Source of the DNA: Pelotomaculum isophthalicicum JI
GTDB taxonomy: Bacteria; Bacillota; Desulfotomaculia; Desulfotomaculales; Pelotomaculaceae
Direction of reading: 5' to 3'
DNA: 64,000 nucleotides
Assembly: GCF_029478095.1 (NCBI RefSeq)
Contig: NZ_JAKOAV010000001.1
Span: 1-64,000 of the forward strand
Shown here: positions 34,007 through 43,605 of the stretch, piece after piece
Position numbering within the stretch: the stretch's first letter is position 1
Layout of the letters: each line of letters starts with the position of its first letter
The notes under the pieces: model-generated
Database searches by the model: none
What the model was told of the DNA's origin: nothing
What the model saw: only the letters and a program-made list of their open reading frames with translations
Made by a program: the position numbers and the translations under genes

Positions 34007-34678
34007 TTACAACGCGCCGCGCATTTGTGCCATGGCCTTTGCCATCAACTGCCTGCGTTGGGCGTTCTTTCTGGCAATGTAACTGTCACGGATTTTTGTT
34101 GTGATGTCCAGAGGCAGGTTGCAGGCCTGTAGTTCAGCTTCCATTGCGGCCAGCGTGCTGTCAAAGCGTTGGTCGCATTCTTTTTCCTGGGAGCGGCCGG
34201 CGGCAATATACTTGTCGGCCATTTTCAATAGTGAGAGGTTTTTTTTGCCGCCGTTCTGCCGGTACTCCTGAAGTGCGGAATTAACCAGTTCGCCCAGCTT
34301 TTGCTCATATTCGCCCTGCAGCAAAATAAATTCAGCCTGGTACTTGCTTACGATGCGGCAGTATTCATAATACTGCGCAGGTTCAAAGGATGAGTTGCCG
34401 GCTTGCGCGGTAAAGGCCGGCCATTCGGTCGCCGCCGCGATTTCCGGAAACGCCGCCGGATCGGCCGGGCCGGTTGCACCCGCCGGCAGTCCAGTTTTAC
34501 CCTGGACCGCCTCGCCGCCCGGCAGCGCTATCTGTTCCCGGCCGGGACGCAAAATATAATTAAGCGCAGCCATATACAGGTATTCAGGCGAGTAGATCAG
34601 GATCAACACAAACGCCTGCAAAAATAAGATTATTACAATCATGGTTATGGTAAATAATTTCAAGTTCTTACCGTGCAT
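34007..34678 (-). CDS. Membrane-anchored protein with helical extracellular part, unknown function
   Basis: 223 aa. One N-terminal membrane helix (LFTITMIVIILFLQAFVLILIY), a Pro/Gly-rich linker, then a charged helical domain (about 105-223; YYEYCRIVSKYQAEF, KIRDSYIARKNAQRRQL). I do not recognise the family. It is tail-to-tail with the SLH gene and divergent from the polysaccharide operon, so the Crp-like site at 34754 could also affect it. GGGGG about 12 nt upstream serves as ribosome site. Confidence 0.65.
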   Translation of the reverse strand: MHGKNLKLFTITMIVIILFLQAFVLILIYSPEYLYMAALNYILRPGREQIALPGGEAVQGKTGLPAGATGPADPAAFPEIAAATEWPAFTAQAGNSSFEPAQYYEYCRIVSKYQAEFILLQGEYEQKLGELVNSALQEYRQNGGKKNLSLLKMADKYIAAGRSQEKECDQRFDSTLAAMEAELQACNLPLDITTKIRDSYIARKNAQRRQLMAKAMAQMRGAL

Positions 34679-34753
34679 GCGACTGCTTGCCCCCTTGCTA
34701 ATAAAAGTATGTTTGTATAGTTTGTAAATTTGTATAATTATAACACTTTATTT

Positions 34754-34769
34754 TGTGATCATGATCACT
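34754..34769. promoter_or_regulatory. Predicted Crp/Fnr site C
   Basis: TGTGATCATGATCACT, a near-perfect dyad with the CRP spacing TGTGA-N6-TCACT. A perfect TATAAT lies at 34790-34795, and the site covers its -35 region, the class II activator layout (centre about -41). It is in the intergenic region between the membrane-protein gene and wzz. Confidence 0.7.
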
Positions 34770-34967
34770 GATATTTTTCAAATAATTACTATAATAAAAG
34801 TAAATTTTATATAGCTTCTCATTTTGTGCCAATGTTAGAAGGATTTCCGGTTCTTTTGTCGAATGTAATCTTATAAAAAGCAGTTGAAATGTGATACGGC
34901 AATTGGCCGGTTTTTATTTGCCGGGGGCGGTATTACCGGCTGTGTAGCACGGGGAGGTTTCAGGCAA

Positions 34968-36299
34968 TTGGAAGGCAACAATCACAACAACCCGGTCGAA
35001 ATAGACGAACAGGTCATTGATTTGCGGGTGTACGTAAAAATATTGAAAAAACGCCGCGCATTAATCGCGCTGGTCACCTTGCTGGCCATACTTACCAGCG
35101 CTTTCCTGAGCTTTTTTGTTCTGCCGCCGGTCTACGAGGCCGGGACCCTGCTCCTGGTTACCCAGGCCACGGACAAACAGCAGCAGGTGACGGGCCAGCA
35201 GGGCGATCTTAATTCCATTGTCAACACCATTTCACGTATCCCGGTCCTCACCATGAATACTTACGTGGGCCAGGCCAAGAGCGAGGCCATTATGCAGCGG
35301 GTGATCGATAAACTCGGGCTTGCCGAAAAGGGTTATACTACCCGCAGTCTGGCCGGACAAATTAAGGCTACCGCCGCCAAAGACTCCAACCTTATCGAAG
35401 TGACGGTGAGCAATACAGACCCGTCGCTGGCGGCCGACATAGCCAACACCTTGAGTCGTGAATTCCTGGAGCTTATTTCTGAGAAGAACCAGGAGCAGAT
35501 GGAGCGGTCCGTGAAGTTTATGCAAGAACAGAAAAGCTCAACTGAAAAAGAACTTGATCAGGCCGTCGAGGAATTAAAGAAGTTCGATTCCGAGCCCCGC
35601 GGCGTAGCTATCCTCCAGCAGGAGATGGCCGCCAAGTCCCAGGATTTGAACAAATACCAATCCGAACTCACCCGGGCGGAGGTGGAGCTGCAGCAGATAG
35701 CGGCGGCCAAGATGAGCCTCGAGGAAGGTCTGGCTAACACTTCGAAAACGATCCGCGTGCAGAAGTACGACCAGACCCAGGGCCGGGTGGTTTCCAGCGA
35801 GGAGATCAATCCAGCTTATACGTCCCTGGTGGAAAAACTTAATGAAAAAGTGGCCGCCCAGGCGGAAAAGGAAGCTCAGGTAACGGGCACAAGGGGTGTG
35901 CTTGCCGTCATGAACCAGCAGATCGACCAGCTCCAGGCGGAGCTGACCGATAAAAAGACCAAACAGGACCGTCTCCAGGCGGAGGTTCAACGTCTTGAGA
36001 GTACCAGAAAACTGCTGGCGGACAAGACCGCCCAGACCCAGATTGCCCGCTCCATCGACCTGGGCAGCACCAGCGTGGTGGTGTTTTCCCCGGCCATGGC
36101 CCCGGCCGAGCCGGTGAAGCCGAAGAAAAAGCTCAACATAGCGATAGCCTTTGTTCTGGGGTTGATGGCTTCTGTGTCGCTGGCTTTTCTACTGGAGTTT
36201 CTCGACAACACCATCAAGAATCCCGAAGATGTGGCCCAGCACCTGGAATTGCCCGTGCTCGGGATGATCCCCCTGGCCGATGTGCGGTCAAGCGAATAA
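34968..36299 (+). CDS. Wzz-type polysaccharide chain-length/co-polymerase protein
   Basis: About 443 aa with the Wzz layout: short cytoplasmic start, membrane helix 1 (ALIALVTLLAILTSAFLSFF), long coiled-coil extracellular part, and membrane helix 2 near the C-terminus (IAIAFVLGLMASVSLAFLLEF) followed by a NPEDVAQHLELPVLGMIP tail that activates a BY-kinase. TTG 34968 is preceded by GGGGAGG; an upstream ATG at 34884 would add 28 unconserved residues. It pairs with the kinase that follows. First gene of the polysaccharide operon. Confidence 0.85.
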   Translation: MEGNNHNNPVEIDEQVIDLRVYVKILKKRRALIALVTLLAILTSAFLSFFVLPPVYEAGTLLLVTQATDKQQQVTGQQGDLNSIVNTISRIPVLTMNTYVGQAKSEAIMQRVIDKLGLAEKGYTTRSLAGQIKATAAKDSNLIEVTVSNTDPSLAADIANTLSREFLELISEKNQEQMERSVKFMQEQKSSTEKELDQAVEELKKFDSEPRGVAILQQEMAAKSQDLNKYQSELTRAEVELQQIAAAKMSLEEGLANTSKTIRVQKYDQTQGRVVSSEEINPAYTSLVEKLNEKVAAQAEKEAQVTGTRGVLAVMNQQIDQLQAELTDKKTKQDRLQAEVQRLESTRKLLADKTAQTQIARSIDLGSTSVVVFSPAMAPAEPVKPKKKLNIAIAFVLGLMASVSLAFLLEFLDNTIKNPEDVAQHLELPVLGMIPLADVRSSE

Positions 36300-36317
36300 A
36301 CGGAACGAGGTAGAAAA

Positions 36318-37034
36318 ATGCATGTCAGCAGAAACGGAAACAGTGCCCTTTACGCTTATTTCAAACCGAAGTCGGCGATAGCCGAAGCCTTTCGCACCTT
36401 AAGGACAAATATTTCATTTTCTTCACTGAACCGGCCCTTCAAAACCATCATGACCACCAGCGCCGGCCCGTCGGACGGCAAGTCCACGGTGACGTCCAAC
36501 ATGGGCGTGGTCATGGCCCAGGCCGGCAGCCGCGTCCTGATTGTGGACTGCGATCTGCGCAAGCCCGTGATGCACAAAAATTTTGAGACTGACAACCACC
36601 GCGGGCTGACCAACCTGTTGGTTCAGGACCTGGATATTGCGGAAGTAATCAAACCCACCAGGGTGGAAGGGCTCAGCCTGCTTACCAGCGGCCCGATCCC
36701 GCCCAACCCGTCGGAACTGCTCGGATCGTTGAAGATGAAGAACTTCCTGGAAAAAGCCGCCGGGATGTACGATATAGTGTTCATCGACTCGCCGCCGGTG
36801 ATTGCCGTTACAGACGCCTCCGTGCTGGCCCCGCTGGTGGACGGCGTAATGCTGGTGGTGAAATCGGGCGTCTCCAAGATAGATATGGTCAAGGAAGCCA
36901 AGAACCAGCTGAAAAAGGCCAAAGCCCGGATCATCGGGGTGGTGCTGAACGAGGTAAAAATGAAGAGTGAGGACTACCACTACTATTACTACTACAAGAG
37001 CAGGAACAAGCCGTCAAAAGAAGTGGTGCTTTAA
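36318..37034 (+). CDS. BY-type tyrosine kinase (CpsD/CapB type)
   Basis: 238 aa. Walker A is GPSDGKST, Walker A' is VLIVDCDLRKP and Walker B is DIVFIDSPP; the N-terminus has SAIAEAFRTLRTNISF. The C-terminus carries the autophosphorylation cluster DYHYYYYYKSR. With Wzz this forms the membrane kinase complex that controls polymer length and export; the PHP phosphatase at 5821 is the likely opposing enzyme. ATG with GAGGT upstream, 18 bp after wzz. Confidence 0.92.
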   Translation: MHVSRNGNSALYAYFKPKSAIAEAFRTLRTNISFSSLNRPFKTIMTTSAGPSDGKSTVTSNMGVVMAQAGSRVLIVDCDLRKPVMHKNFETDNHRGLTNLLVQDLDIAEVIKPTRVEGLSLLTSGPIPPNPSELLGSLKMKNFLEKAAGMYDIVFIDSPPVIAVTDASVLAPLVDGVMLVVKSGVSKIDMVKEAKNQLKKAKARIIGVVLNEVKMKSEDYHYYYYYKSRNKPSKEVVL

Positions 37035-37153
37035 GCATTATCCACATGTGACAAGGCGCAATGTGAGCAAGCTTGATTTTTTTATCATGAATTTAGGACT
37101 TATTTCATAGAAGAAATGGGACTATGGTCCTGGAAAAATGAGGTGGTTCTAAA

Positions 37154-38686
37154 ATGGTTCCCAATGAAAGCCGGGTTGCAACCGTCCATAACGCCACAAT
37201 AGGCGCCGCCCAATTGTTGACAACACTACCGCGGCCGCTGAAACTGCAACTGCGGAAAGTGATCGAATTAACGTCTGTTTTAACCGTTGATTTGGGCGCC
37301 TTGGGAATTAGCGTCGCTTTGGCTTATTTCGCGCGCGTTTTCATATTGCCCTGGCTTTCGGGCGCTTTTCCCCCGGAACTGCCGCCCAACCTGCCGGAGC
37401 GCTTGTGGTGGCTGCCGGCAGTGTTTTTGGGTGCTATAGTTTACGAAGGCCTGTACACCAAGAGATATTCTTTCTGGCGTGAGTGCGGCCTGTTGATCAA
37501 GGCCGCCACTCTGGCCTTCCTGGTGTCGCTGTCCATAGTTACCCTGGCCAAAACAGGCGGGGAAGTGTCGCGAACCCTCGTCGTCCTTATCTGGTTTTTT
37601 TCCCTGGTAATGTTGCCGGCCTTCCGTTATACCGGGAAGAACCTCCTCGCCCGCGCCGGCATCTGGGAGAAAAAAGTGCTGGTGCTGGGCGCCGGCAGGA
37701 CGGGTGAACTGGTGATGCAAGCCCTGGACCGCGAACCGTACATGGGCTACCGGGTAGTGGGACTTTTAGATGACGATCCGGAGAAGAAATATAGAATTTT
37801 TACTGTCAACGGCGGCGCCAGAGTGAAGGTATTGGGGGGATTCCGGGATTCAGACAACGTAATGGCTGAAACCGGGGTTTACAATGTGATAGTGGCCGCT
37901 CCCGGCCTGGCGGGCAATGTTCTGGTGGGCCTGGTAAACCGCCTGCAGCGGGTTTGCGATTCTGTAATAGTGGTCCCTGATTTATTCGGTTTGCCGGTTA
38001 TGGGTGTGGAAGCGTCATACTTCTTTGACGACCGTTTTTTAGCGTTGCGTTTGAAAAACAACCTGGCCAGCCGCACGAATATCTTTTTGAAGCGCGCTTT
38101 TGACTTGACCGCCGGCGCGGTAGTCCTGCTCCTTCTGCTTCCCGTGATGGCCGCTATAGCCCTGGCCGTGAAGCTTGATTCCCCCGGCCCCGCCGTTTTT
38201 GCCCACCGCCGCATCGGCCGGGGCGGCCGGGAGTTTATGTGCTATAAGTTCAGGACGATGGTAGTTGACGCGCAGGAAGTGCTGGACAAGCTTTTAAAAG
38301 AGAATCCTGTTTTCCGTGAGGAATGGGAAAGGGACTTTAAATTAAAGGACGACCCGCGCATTACCAGAGTAGGGAGATTCTTGCGCAAAACCAGCCTGGA
38401 CGAGTTGCCACAGATATTTAATGTCATTAAAGGCGAGATGAGTCTGGCCGGTCCCAGGCCAATCGTGCGGAAAGAGATAGAAAAGTATAAAGAGAATATT
38501 AAATATTTCTACCAAGTCCGACCCGGGCTGACCGGCCTCTGGCAGATCAGCGGCAGAAACGAAATAGAGTATGATGAACGAGTGCAATTGGACGCTTGGT
38601 ACGTGCGCAACTGGTCCCTGTGGCTGGACATTACCCTGCTGCTGCGCACCGTGGCTGTGGTTACGGCAAGAAAAGGGGCTTATTAA
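37154..38686 (+). CDS. Undecaprenyl-phosphate sugar-1-phosphate transferase (WbaP-like)
   Basis: 510 aa. Four to five N-terminal membrane helices, a Rossmann-like middle (VLVLGAGRTGELVMQAL), a further membrane helix and the C-terminal catalytic domain ([67 protein letters not shown]). It starts polymer synthesis by loading the first sugar phosphate on undecaprenyl phosphate. Full length, unlike the relic at 1759. GAGGTGG precedes the ATG. The 119-bp gap upstream holds a possible own promoter. Confidence 0.9.
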   Translation: MVPNESRVATVHNATIGAAQLLTTLPRPLKLQLRKVIELTSVLTVDLGALGISVALAYFARVFILPWLSGAFPPELPPNLPERLWWLPAVFLGAIVYEGLYTKRYSFWRECGLLIKAATLAFLVSLSIVTLAKTGGEVSRTLVVLIWFFSLVMLPAFRYTGKNLLARAGIWEKKVLVLGAGRTGELVMQALDREPYMGYRVVGLLDDDPEKKYRIFTVNGGARVKVLGGFRDSDNVMAETGVYNVIVAAPGLAGNVLVGLVNRLQRVCDSVIVVPDLFGLPVMGVEASYFFDDRFLALRLKNNLASRTNIFLKRAFDLTAGAVVLLLLLPVMAAIALAVKLDSPGPAVFAHRRIGRGGREFMCYKFRTMVVDAQEVLDKLLKENPVFREEWERDFKLKDDPRITRVGRFLRKTSLDELPQIFNVIKGEMSLAGPRPIVRKEIEKYKENIKYFYQVRPGLTGLWQISGRNEIEYDERVQLDAWYVRNWSLWLDITLLLRTVAVVTARKGAY

Positions 38687-38721
38687 TAAAAAAACGAAAT
38701 ATTTTAAACACGGGGGGAAAA

Positions 38722-39915
38722 ATGAACGTTTCGATCATTGGCCTGGGCTATATCGGGCTGCCTACGGCAGCGCTAATAGCATCCAACGGTATAAAAGTTT
38801 ATGGTGTAGATATAAACCAGGGCGTAGTAGAAAAGATTACCCGTGGCGAAGTGCATATTGTCGAGCGTGACCTGGACGGATTAGTGCAAAAGGCTGTGAC
38901 AAACGGTTTTTTAACGGCTGGCGCGGTGCCGCAAAAGGCCGACGTTTTTATCATAGCAGTGCCGACACCGGTAACGGAAGGCAACAGGCCGGATGTTACA
39001 TTCGTCGATAAGGCGGTTGAGAGTGTTATTCCTTTTTTAGAGAAAGAAAACTTGCTTATAATCGAATCCACCTGCCCGGTGGGTATTACGGACAGGCTGG
39101 CTGGCCGCATATTCTATCGCAGGCCGGATCTCGCGGGCAGTCTATTCATTGCCTACTGTCCGGAGCGGGTTTTGCCCGGCCGGATTTTATATGAATTAGA
39201 ACATAACGACCGGATCGTGGGCGGTATTAATGAAATATCGGCAAAAAAGGCGGCTGAATTTTACGCCGTTTTTGTTAAAGGAAGCGTATTTCAGACAGAC
39301 GCCAAGACTGCCGAGATGTGCAAGTTGGTGGAAAACGCCTACCGTGACATCAATATCGCCTTTGCCAATGAGCTTTCCATTTTATGCGACAAGGCCGGCG
39401 TAAATGTGTGGGAATTGCTCAGCCTGGCCAACCGGCACCCGCGGGTGAATATTTTGAATCCCGGCTGCGGTGTGGGAGGGCATTGCATTGCCGTCGATCC
39501 CTGGTTCTTGGTGAGCCAGTTTCCGGAAGAAGTCAGGATTATTAAAACGGCCAGGGAAATTAACGATTTTAAGCCTTCCTGGGTTGTGGAGAAGATCGAG
39601 GCTATGGCCGGCGACTTTAAAGAAAAACGAGGCAGGCCTCCGGTGCTTGGTTGCCTTGGCCTCTCATATAAGCCTGATACGGACGACACCAGGGAGAGCG
39701 CGGCTTTAAAGATAGCCAGACAGTTGATTGACAGAGGCTACCGGGTTCTGGCCAATGAACCGAATATAAATAGCGATTTCGTGGCGGGGATTAAGAATCA
39801 TACATTATCCAGTGTATTGCGGGAAAGTGATTTGATCATTGTTAACGTGCTGCATTCAGCATACAGTGGCGTTGTAAATAAGGCGGCAGAAAATGTCATT
39901 TGTTTCGCCGGCTGA
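38722..39915 (+). CDS. wecC: UDP-N-acetylmannosamine dehydrogenase-like
   Basis: 397 aa. N-terminal Rossmann GLGYIGLPTAALIASNG, the WecC-type RGEVHIVERDL and AVPTPV, and the active-site region NPGCGVGGHCIAVDPWF containing the catalytic Cys. It should oxidise a UDP-N-acetylhexosamine, probably UDP-ManNAc, to the uronic acid. No UDP-GlcNAc 2-epimerase gene is in the window. I chose ATG 38722 after GGGGGG; a longer frame to 38596 overlaps the previous gene and is a shadow. Confidence 0.88.
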   Translation: MNVSIIGLGYIGLPTAALIASNGIKVYGVDINQGVVEKITRGEVHIVERDLDGLVQKAVTNGFLTAGAVPQKADVFIIAVPTPVTEGNRPDVTFVDKAVESVIPFLEKENLLIIESTCPVGITDRLAGRIFYRRPDLAGSLFIAYCPERVLPGRILYELEHNDRIVGGINEISAKKAAEFYAVFVKGSVFQTDAKTAEMCKLVENAYRDINIAFANELSILCDKAGVNVWELLSLANRHPRVNILNPGCGVGGHCIAVDPWFLVSQFPEEVRIIKTAREINDFKPSWVVEKIEAMAGDFKEKRGRPPVLGCLGLSYKPDTDDTRESAALKIARQLIDRGYRVLANEPNINSDFVAGIKNHTLSSVLRESDLIIVNVLHSAYSGVVNKAAENVICFAG

Positions 39916-39926
39916 GGTGGATAATT

Positions 39927-42071
39927 GTGCTGCAGGCAATAATCAAAAAAGGTAAGATATATCCGGAAGAAGTTCCCGTGCCGCAGGTGCAGGAGGACAG
40001 TGTCCTGGTAAAAGCTGTTTATTCATGCATATCTGCAGGCACTGAGATCAGCAGCCTCCAGGAGGCCGGGAGGTCCCTGGTTAAAAAAGCCCTGGAAAAA
40101 CCGGACAAGGTGAAGCAGGTTCTGGAAATGGCCGGACGCGAGGGTGTGGGCCGCACCATGGCCAGGTTGAAAGAAAAGCTTGATGCCGGCAGTCCCACAG
40201 GCTATTCCGTGGCAGGTGTTGTTGTGGCTTCAGGCCGGCGCATTAACGATTTTAAAACAGGCGACAGGGTGGCTTGCGCCGGCGCGGGTATCGCCAATCA
40301 CGCCGAATATATTTCGGCGCCCCGCAACCTGGCGGTGAAAATTCCACCGGGAGTGGAGTACGGAGAAGCTGCCACCGTCGCCCTGGGCAGTATAGCCATG
40401 CAAGGAGTGCGGCGCGTGCAAGTCCAACTGGGGGAATTCGTGGTCATCTTTGGCCTGGGCATCCTGGGACAGCTTGCCCTGCAGATGGTCAGGGCCGCCG
40501 GCGGCCGGTGCGTAGGGGTGGATATCGATCAGCGCCGCCTGGTGCTGGCCGGCCGCTTTGGCGCCGAATTGATTTTAAATCCTAATGAGGAGGATGTTGT
40601 CAAGCAAGTCCTTCATCTTACCGGCGGGCACGGCGCTGACGCCGTGATTTTTACCGCCGCCGTCACCGACCCGGCAGTCCTATCCCAGGCATTCACTCTG
40701 ACCCGCCGCAAGGGGCGTCTGGTGATGGTGGGGGTTTACGGCAAGGAACTAAACCGCGACGACATATATAAAAAGGAGATCGATTTTCTTATTTCCACCT
40801 CTTACGGGCCGGGCCGTTATGACGAGCAATACGAACTGAAAGGCCTGGACTACCCTTACGCTTACGTGCGCTGGACGGAGGGCCGCAACATGGAAGAGTA
40901 CCTGCGGTTGCTGGATGCCGGCATAGTAGACGTGAAGCCCATAATTGAAGCTGTTTACCCTATTGCGGAAGTGCAAAAAGCCTATGAATCTTTAAATTCG
41001 CCTCAGCGCCCTTTAATCGTGCTGCTGGAATACGGCCAACCATCCGACAGCCTTGCAGACGAAGCCGGTCGGTTTCGCAAAACCGCAGCGCCGCGAGTAC
41101 GGACATCACAGCGTGAAGGTGAAATAAGAGTGGGCCTGATCGGCGCCGGCAGTTTTGCCTCCGGCATGCACTTGCCCAATATGCAGAAACTCAAAGGCAA
41201 ATACCGCCTGCAGGCGGTATGCAGCCGCACCGGCTATACGGCAAAAGCGGTGGCCGGGCGGTTCCAGGCCGGCTACAGCACCACCGATCCGGCCGATATT
41301 TTTAGTGATCAGGATATAGACTTGGTAATTATTTGCACACGACATAATAATCATACTGATCTGGTCATGCAGACCCTGCAGGCGGGCAAGCATGTTTTTG
41401 TGGAAAAACCGCTGGCCTTAAACCAAGCCGAACTAAACCGGATCAAGGAATTTTATGCCGGCGGCGCAGACGGCAAGCCGCTTTTGACGGTCGGGTTCAA
41501 CCGCCGCTTTTCAAAATACGCGCGGGAGGCAAAAAAACACACTGGCAGGCGTATCAACCCCCTGTTCATGCATTACCGCATGAATGCCGGTTACATCCCT
41601 TTGGATCATTGGGTGCATACTGAAGAAGGCGGCGGTCGCATCATAGGCGAGGCCTGTCACATAATCGACCTGTTTACATTTTTCACCGGCTGCGCCGTGC
41701 GCTCCGTGGCTGTGAGCAGCCTGTCTCCAAACACAGACAGCCTCAGTTCCTCAGACAATAAGGTTATTACCCTGGAATATGTGGATGGCTCCGTGGCCAC
41801 GCTGGAATATTTCGCTGTAGGTTCAAAGCAGTTACCAAAGGAAACCATGGAGATTCATTTTGACGAAAAGTCTATTATCATTGATGATTATAAAGGTATT
41901 AAGGGATACGGGTTGAAAGTACATGATTTAAAAAGTTCTGTCAGCGAAAAGGGCCAGCTGGAAGAATTGGAGGCGCTTTACGAATGCCTGGCTTCCGGGG
42001 GCGGCAGGTGGCCCATTGAGCTTTGGGACTTGGTGCAGACGACGGAAATAACATTTATGGCAGTATTTTAA
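39927..42071 (+). CDS. Bi-domain oxidoreductase: zinc-type ADH fused to Gfo/Idh/MocA
   Basis: 714 aa. The N-terminal half (about 1-360) is an alcohol-dehydrogenase-like fold (VAGVVVASG, GDRVACAGAG, FGLGILGQLALQM), and the C-terminal half (about 370-714) is a Gfo/Idh/MocA dehydrogenase (VGLIGAGSFASGMHLPN, EKPLALNQAEL). Such fusions occur in polysaccharide clusters next to heparinase II/III genes and are thought to modify sugars; the substrate is unknown. GTG 39927 is 7 nt after GAGGTG, only 11 bp after wecC. Its C-terminus ends about where single-domain relatives do. Confidence 0.82.
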   Translation: MLQAIIKKGKIYPEEVPVPQVQEDSVLVKAVYSCISAGTEISSLQEAGRSLVKKALEKPDKVKQVLEMAGREGVGRTMARLKEKLDAGSPTGYSVAGVVVASGRRINDFKTGDRVACAGAGIANHAEYISAPRNLAVKIPPGVEYGEAATVALGSIAMQGVRRVQVQLGEFVVIFGLGILGQLALQMVRAAGGRCVGVDIDQRRLVLAGRFGAELILNPNEEDVVKQVLHLTGGHGADAVIFTAAVTDPAVLSQAFTLTRRKGRLVMVGVYGKELNRDDIYKKEIDFLISTSYGPGRYDEQYELKGLDYPYAYVRWTEGRNMEEYLRLLDAGIVDVKPIIEAVYPIAEVQKAYESLNSPQRPLIVLLEYGQPSDSLADEAGRFRKTAAPRVRTSQREGEIRVGLIGAGSFASGMHLPNMQKLKGKYRLQAVCSRTGYTAKAVAGRFQAGYSTTDPADIFSDQDIDLVIICTRHNNHTDLVMQTLQAGKHVFVEKPLALNQAELNRIKEFYAGGADGKPLLTVGFNRRFSKYAREAKKHTGRRINPLFMHYRMNAGYIPLDHWVHTEEGGGRIIGEACHIIDLFTFFTGCAVRSVAVSSLSPNTDSLSSSDNKVITLEYVDGSVATLEYFAVGSKQLPKETMEIHFDEKSIIIDDYKGIKGYGLKVHDLKSSVSEKGQLEELEALYECLASGGGRWPIELWDLVQTTEITFMAVF

Positions 42072-42134
42072 CGTGATTAAAAAAAATAAACTTATAGTTG
42101 GTTTATATAATTATTCTTATTAAGAAGGTATACC

Positions 42135-43511
42135 ATGCCCGGTCAGTCGCTTAAAATTTTTATAAAAAAATATTCTAAGATCGAAAACCTTGTAAGAAAT
42201 CTAATAAACATTGCCCCTTTATCTATAAGATTCGGCAAAGACTTTTGGGATTGGTACGCTTTTTTTGAGGTGACTGAATCTTGGTCCCAGGAGCAGATTT
42301 TGGAGTACCAATTAGAAGCTCTTAAACTTTTACTTAATGAACTAGTTCAAAACAGTGAGTTTTATCGAGATAGACTGTCAGGACTTAATATTAATCAGTT
42401 GGATTCAATCGATAAGTTTCGCTCAATTGTTCCGGATTTGTCTCGTGAAGAGTTTAGGAATAATTTTAATTATATTTTATCAAAGAGCGCAAATAAGAAA
42501 GCTATTATAAAAAGCCAGACTTCAGGTACAACAGGGATGGCATTACAGTTTTATCATCTTAAAAAAGATAATGCCCGGGAATGGGCAGCTATCTGTCATC
42601 AATGGAAGCGAGTTGGTTATGATCCCGTTAAATCACGCCGGGCAGAGTTTAGAGGATTAACTCAAAATAACAAAATTATAGATTTTTTCCCCGAACAAAA
42701 TATGATTCGCGTTTCAATATTGCACCTTAAGCATGAATATTTAAAATACATTTCAAGTGAAATTATAAAAAATGAAGTAGATTATTATCACGGCTATCCA
42801 AGTGCCATTTATTTGCTGGCAAAAGAAATTTGCGATTATAGCATTAATTTTCCACAACCTAAAGCAATCTTACTGGCTTCAGAAATGGTACATAAATGGC
42901 AATTAAGTCAAATTCAAGAAGCATTTCCAAATACAAAAATATTTTCTCATTATGGTTGTGCTGAGCGCACTGTACTTGCAGGTTGGTGTGAGTACCGGCA
43001 AGAATATCATATCTTCCCGCAATATTCGTTAGTCGAAATAGATGAACATACTTATGAAATAATAGGTACAAATTTATTTAATACGATTAATGGTTTTGTA
43101 CGATATCGGATGACGGATGCTGTTCTCGAATCCGACTTTGATATTTGTCCTGATTGCCATAGGCCGTATACTCCTAGATTAATAAAATTAGGTGGCCGTG
43201 CTGAAGATTTTCTATATAGCCCTGAAAATGGCTGGATTGCGCCTGCAATTGTGACCTATCCACTAAAAGGTTTAAAGAGCATTCGAGAGATACAGTTTTT
43301 CCAAAAAGAAAGGAACGAAATTTTAATACGATATACGATTTCTTTAAGTAATGAATTTTTATTGAAAAACGATCTTGAACAAATAGAAACCGGACTATAT
43401 TATCTTTTCGGTAAAAATATGATACTAAGATTTGAACAGGTGGATGATTTTGCACGGGGCTCATCTGGAAAGTTTAAATGGATTATTTGTGAATTGGATC
43501 GCTATATTTGA
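42135..43511 (+). CDS. CapK-like adenylate-forming enzyme (phenylacetate-CoA ligase family)
   Basis: 458 aa. It has the AMP-binding P-loop SQTSGTTGMALQF, the Gly-Tyr-Pro-rich GYPSAIYLLA region, FSHYGCAER and a C-terminal GGRAEDF. CapK-type enzymes in capsule clusters may activate an acyl or amino acid that decorates the polymer. More AT-rich than wecC and the oxidoreductase. Ribosome site AAGAAGG upstream of the ATG. Confidence 0.78.
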   Translation: MPGQSLKIFIKKYSKIENLVRNLINIAPLSIRFGKDFWDWYAFFEVTESWSQEQILEYQLEALKLLLNELVQNSEFYRDRLSGLNINQLDSIDKFRSIVPDLSREEFRNNFNYILSKSANKKAIIKSQTSGTTGMALQFYHLKKDNAREWAAICHQWKRVGYDPVKSRRAEFRGLTQNNKIIDFFPEQNMIRVSILHLKHEYLKYISSEIIKNEVDYYHGYPSAIYLLAKEICDYSINFPQPKAILLASEMVHKWQLSQIQEAFPNTKIFSHYGCAERTVLAGWCEYRQEYHIFPQYSLVEIDEHTYEIIGTNLFNTINGFVRYRMTDAVLESDFDICPDCHRPYTPRLIKLGGRAEDFLYSPENGWIAPAIVTYPLKGLKSIREIQFFQKERNEILIRYTISLSNEFLLKNDLEQIETGLYYLFGKNMILRFEQVDDFARGSSGKFKWIICELDRYI

Positions 43512-43605
43512 GTAGTGAATTTGAATAGTTGACAATTTTATAAAAGCTGTAAAAGATTTTGTTTTTAGAATTAAGTGGAAATTTTAGATATAAGGAATGG
43601 CGTAA

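Noticed and set aside
37045-37070. TGTGACAAGGCGCAATGTGA as a fourth Crp site
   Set aside because: The second half does not match the inverted TGTGA at N6 spacing; the two TGTGA are in direct orientation.
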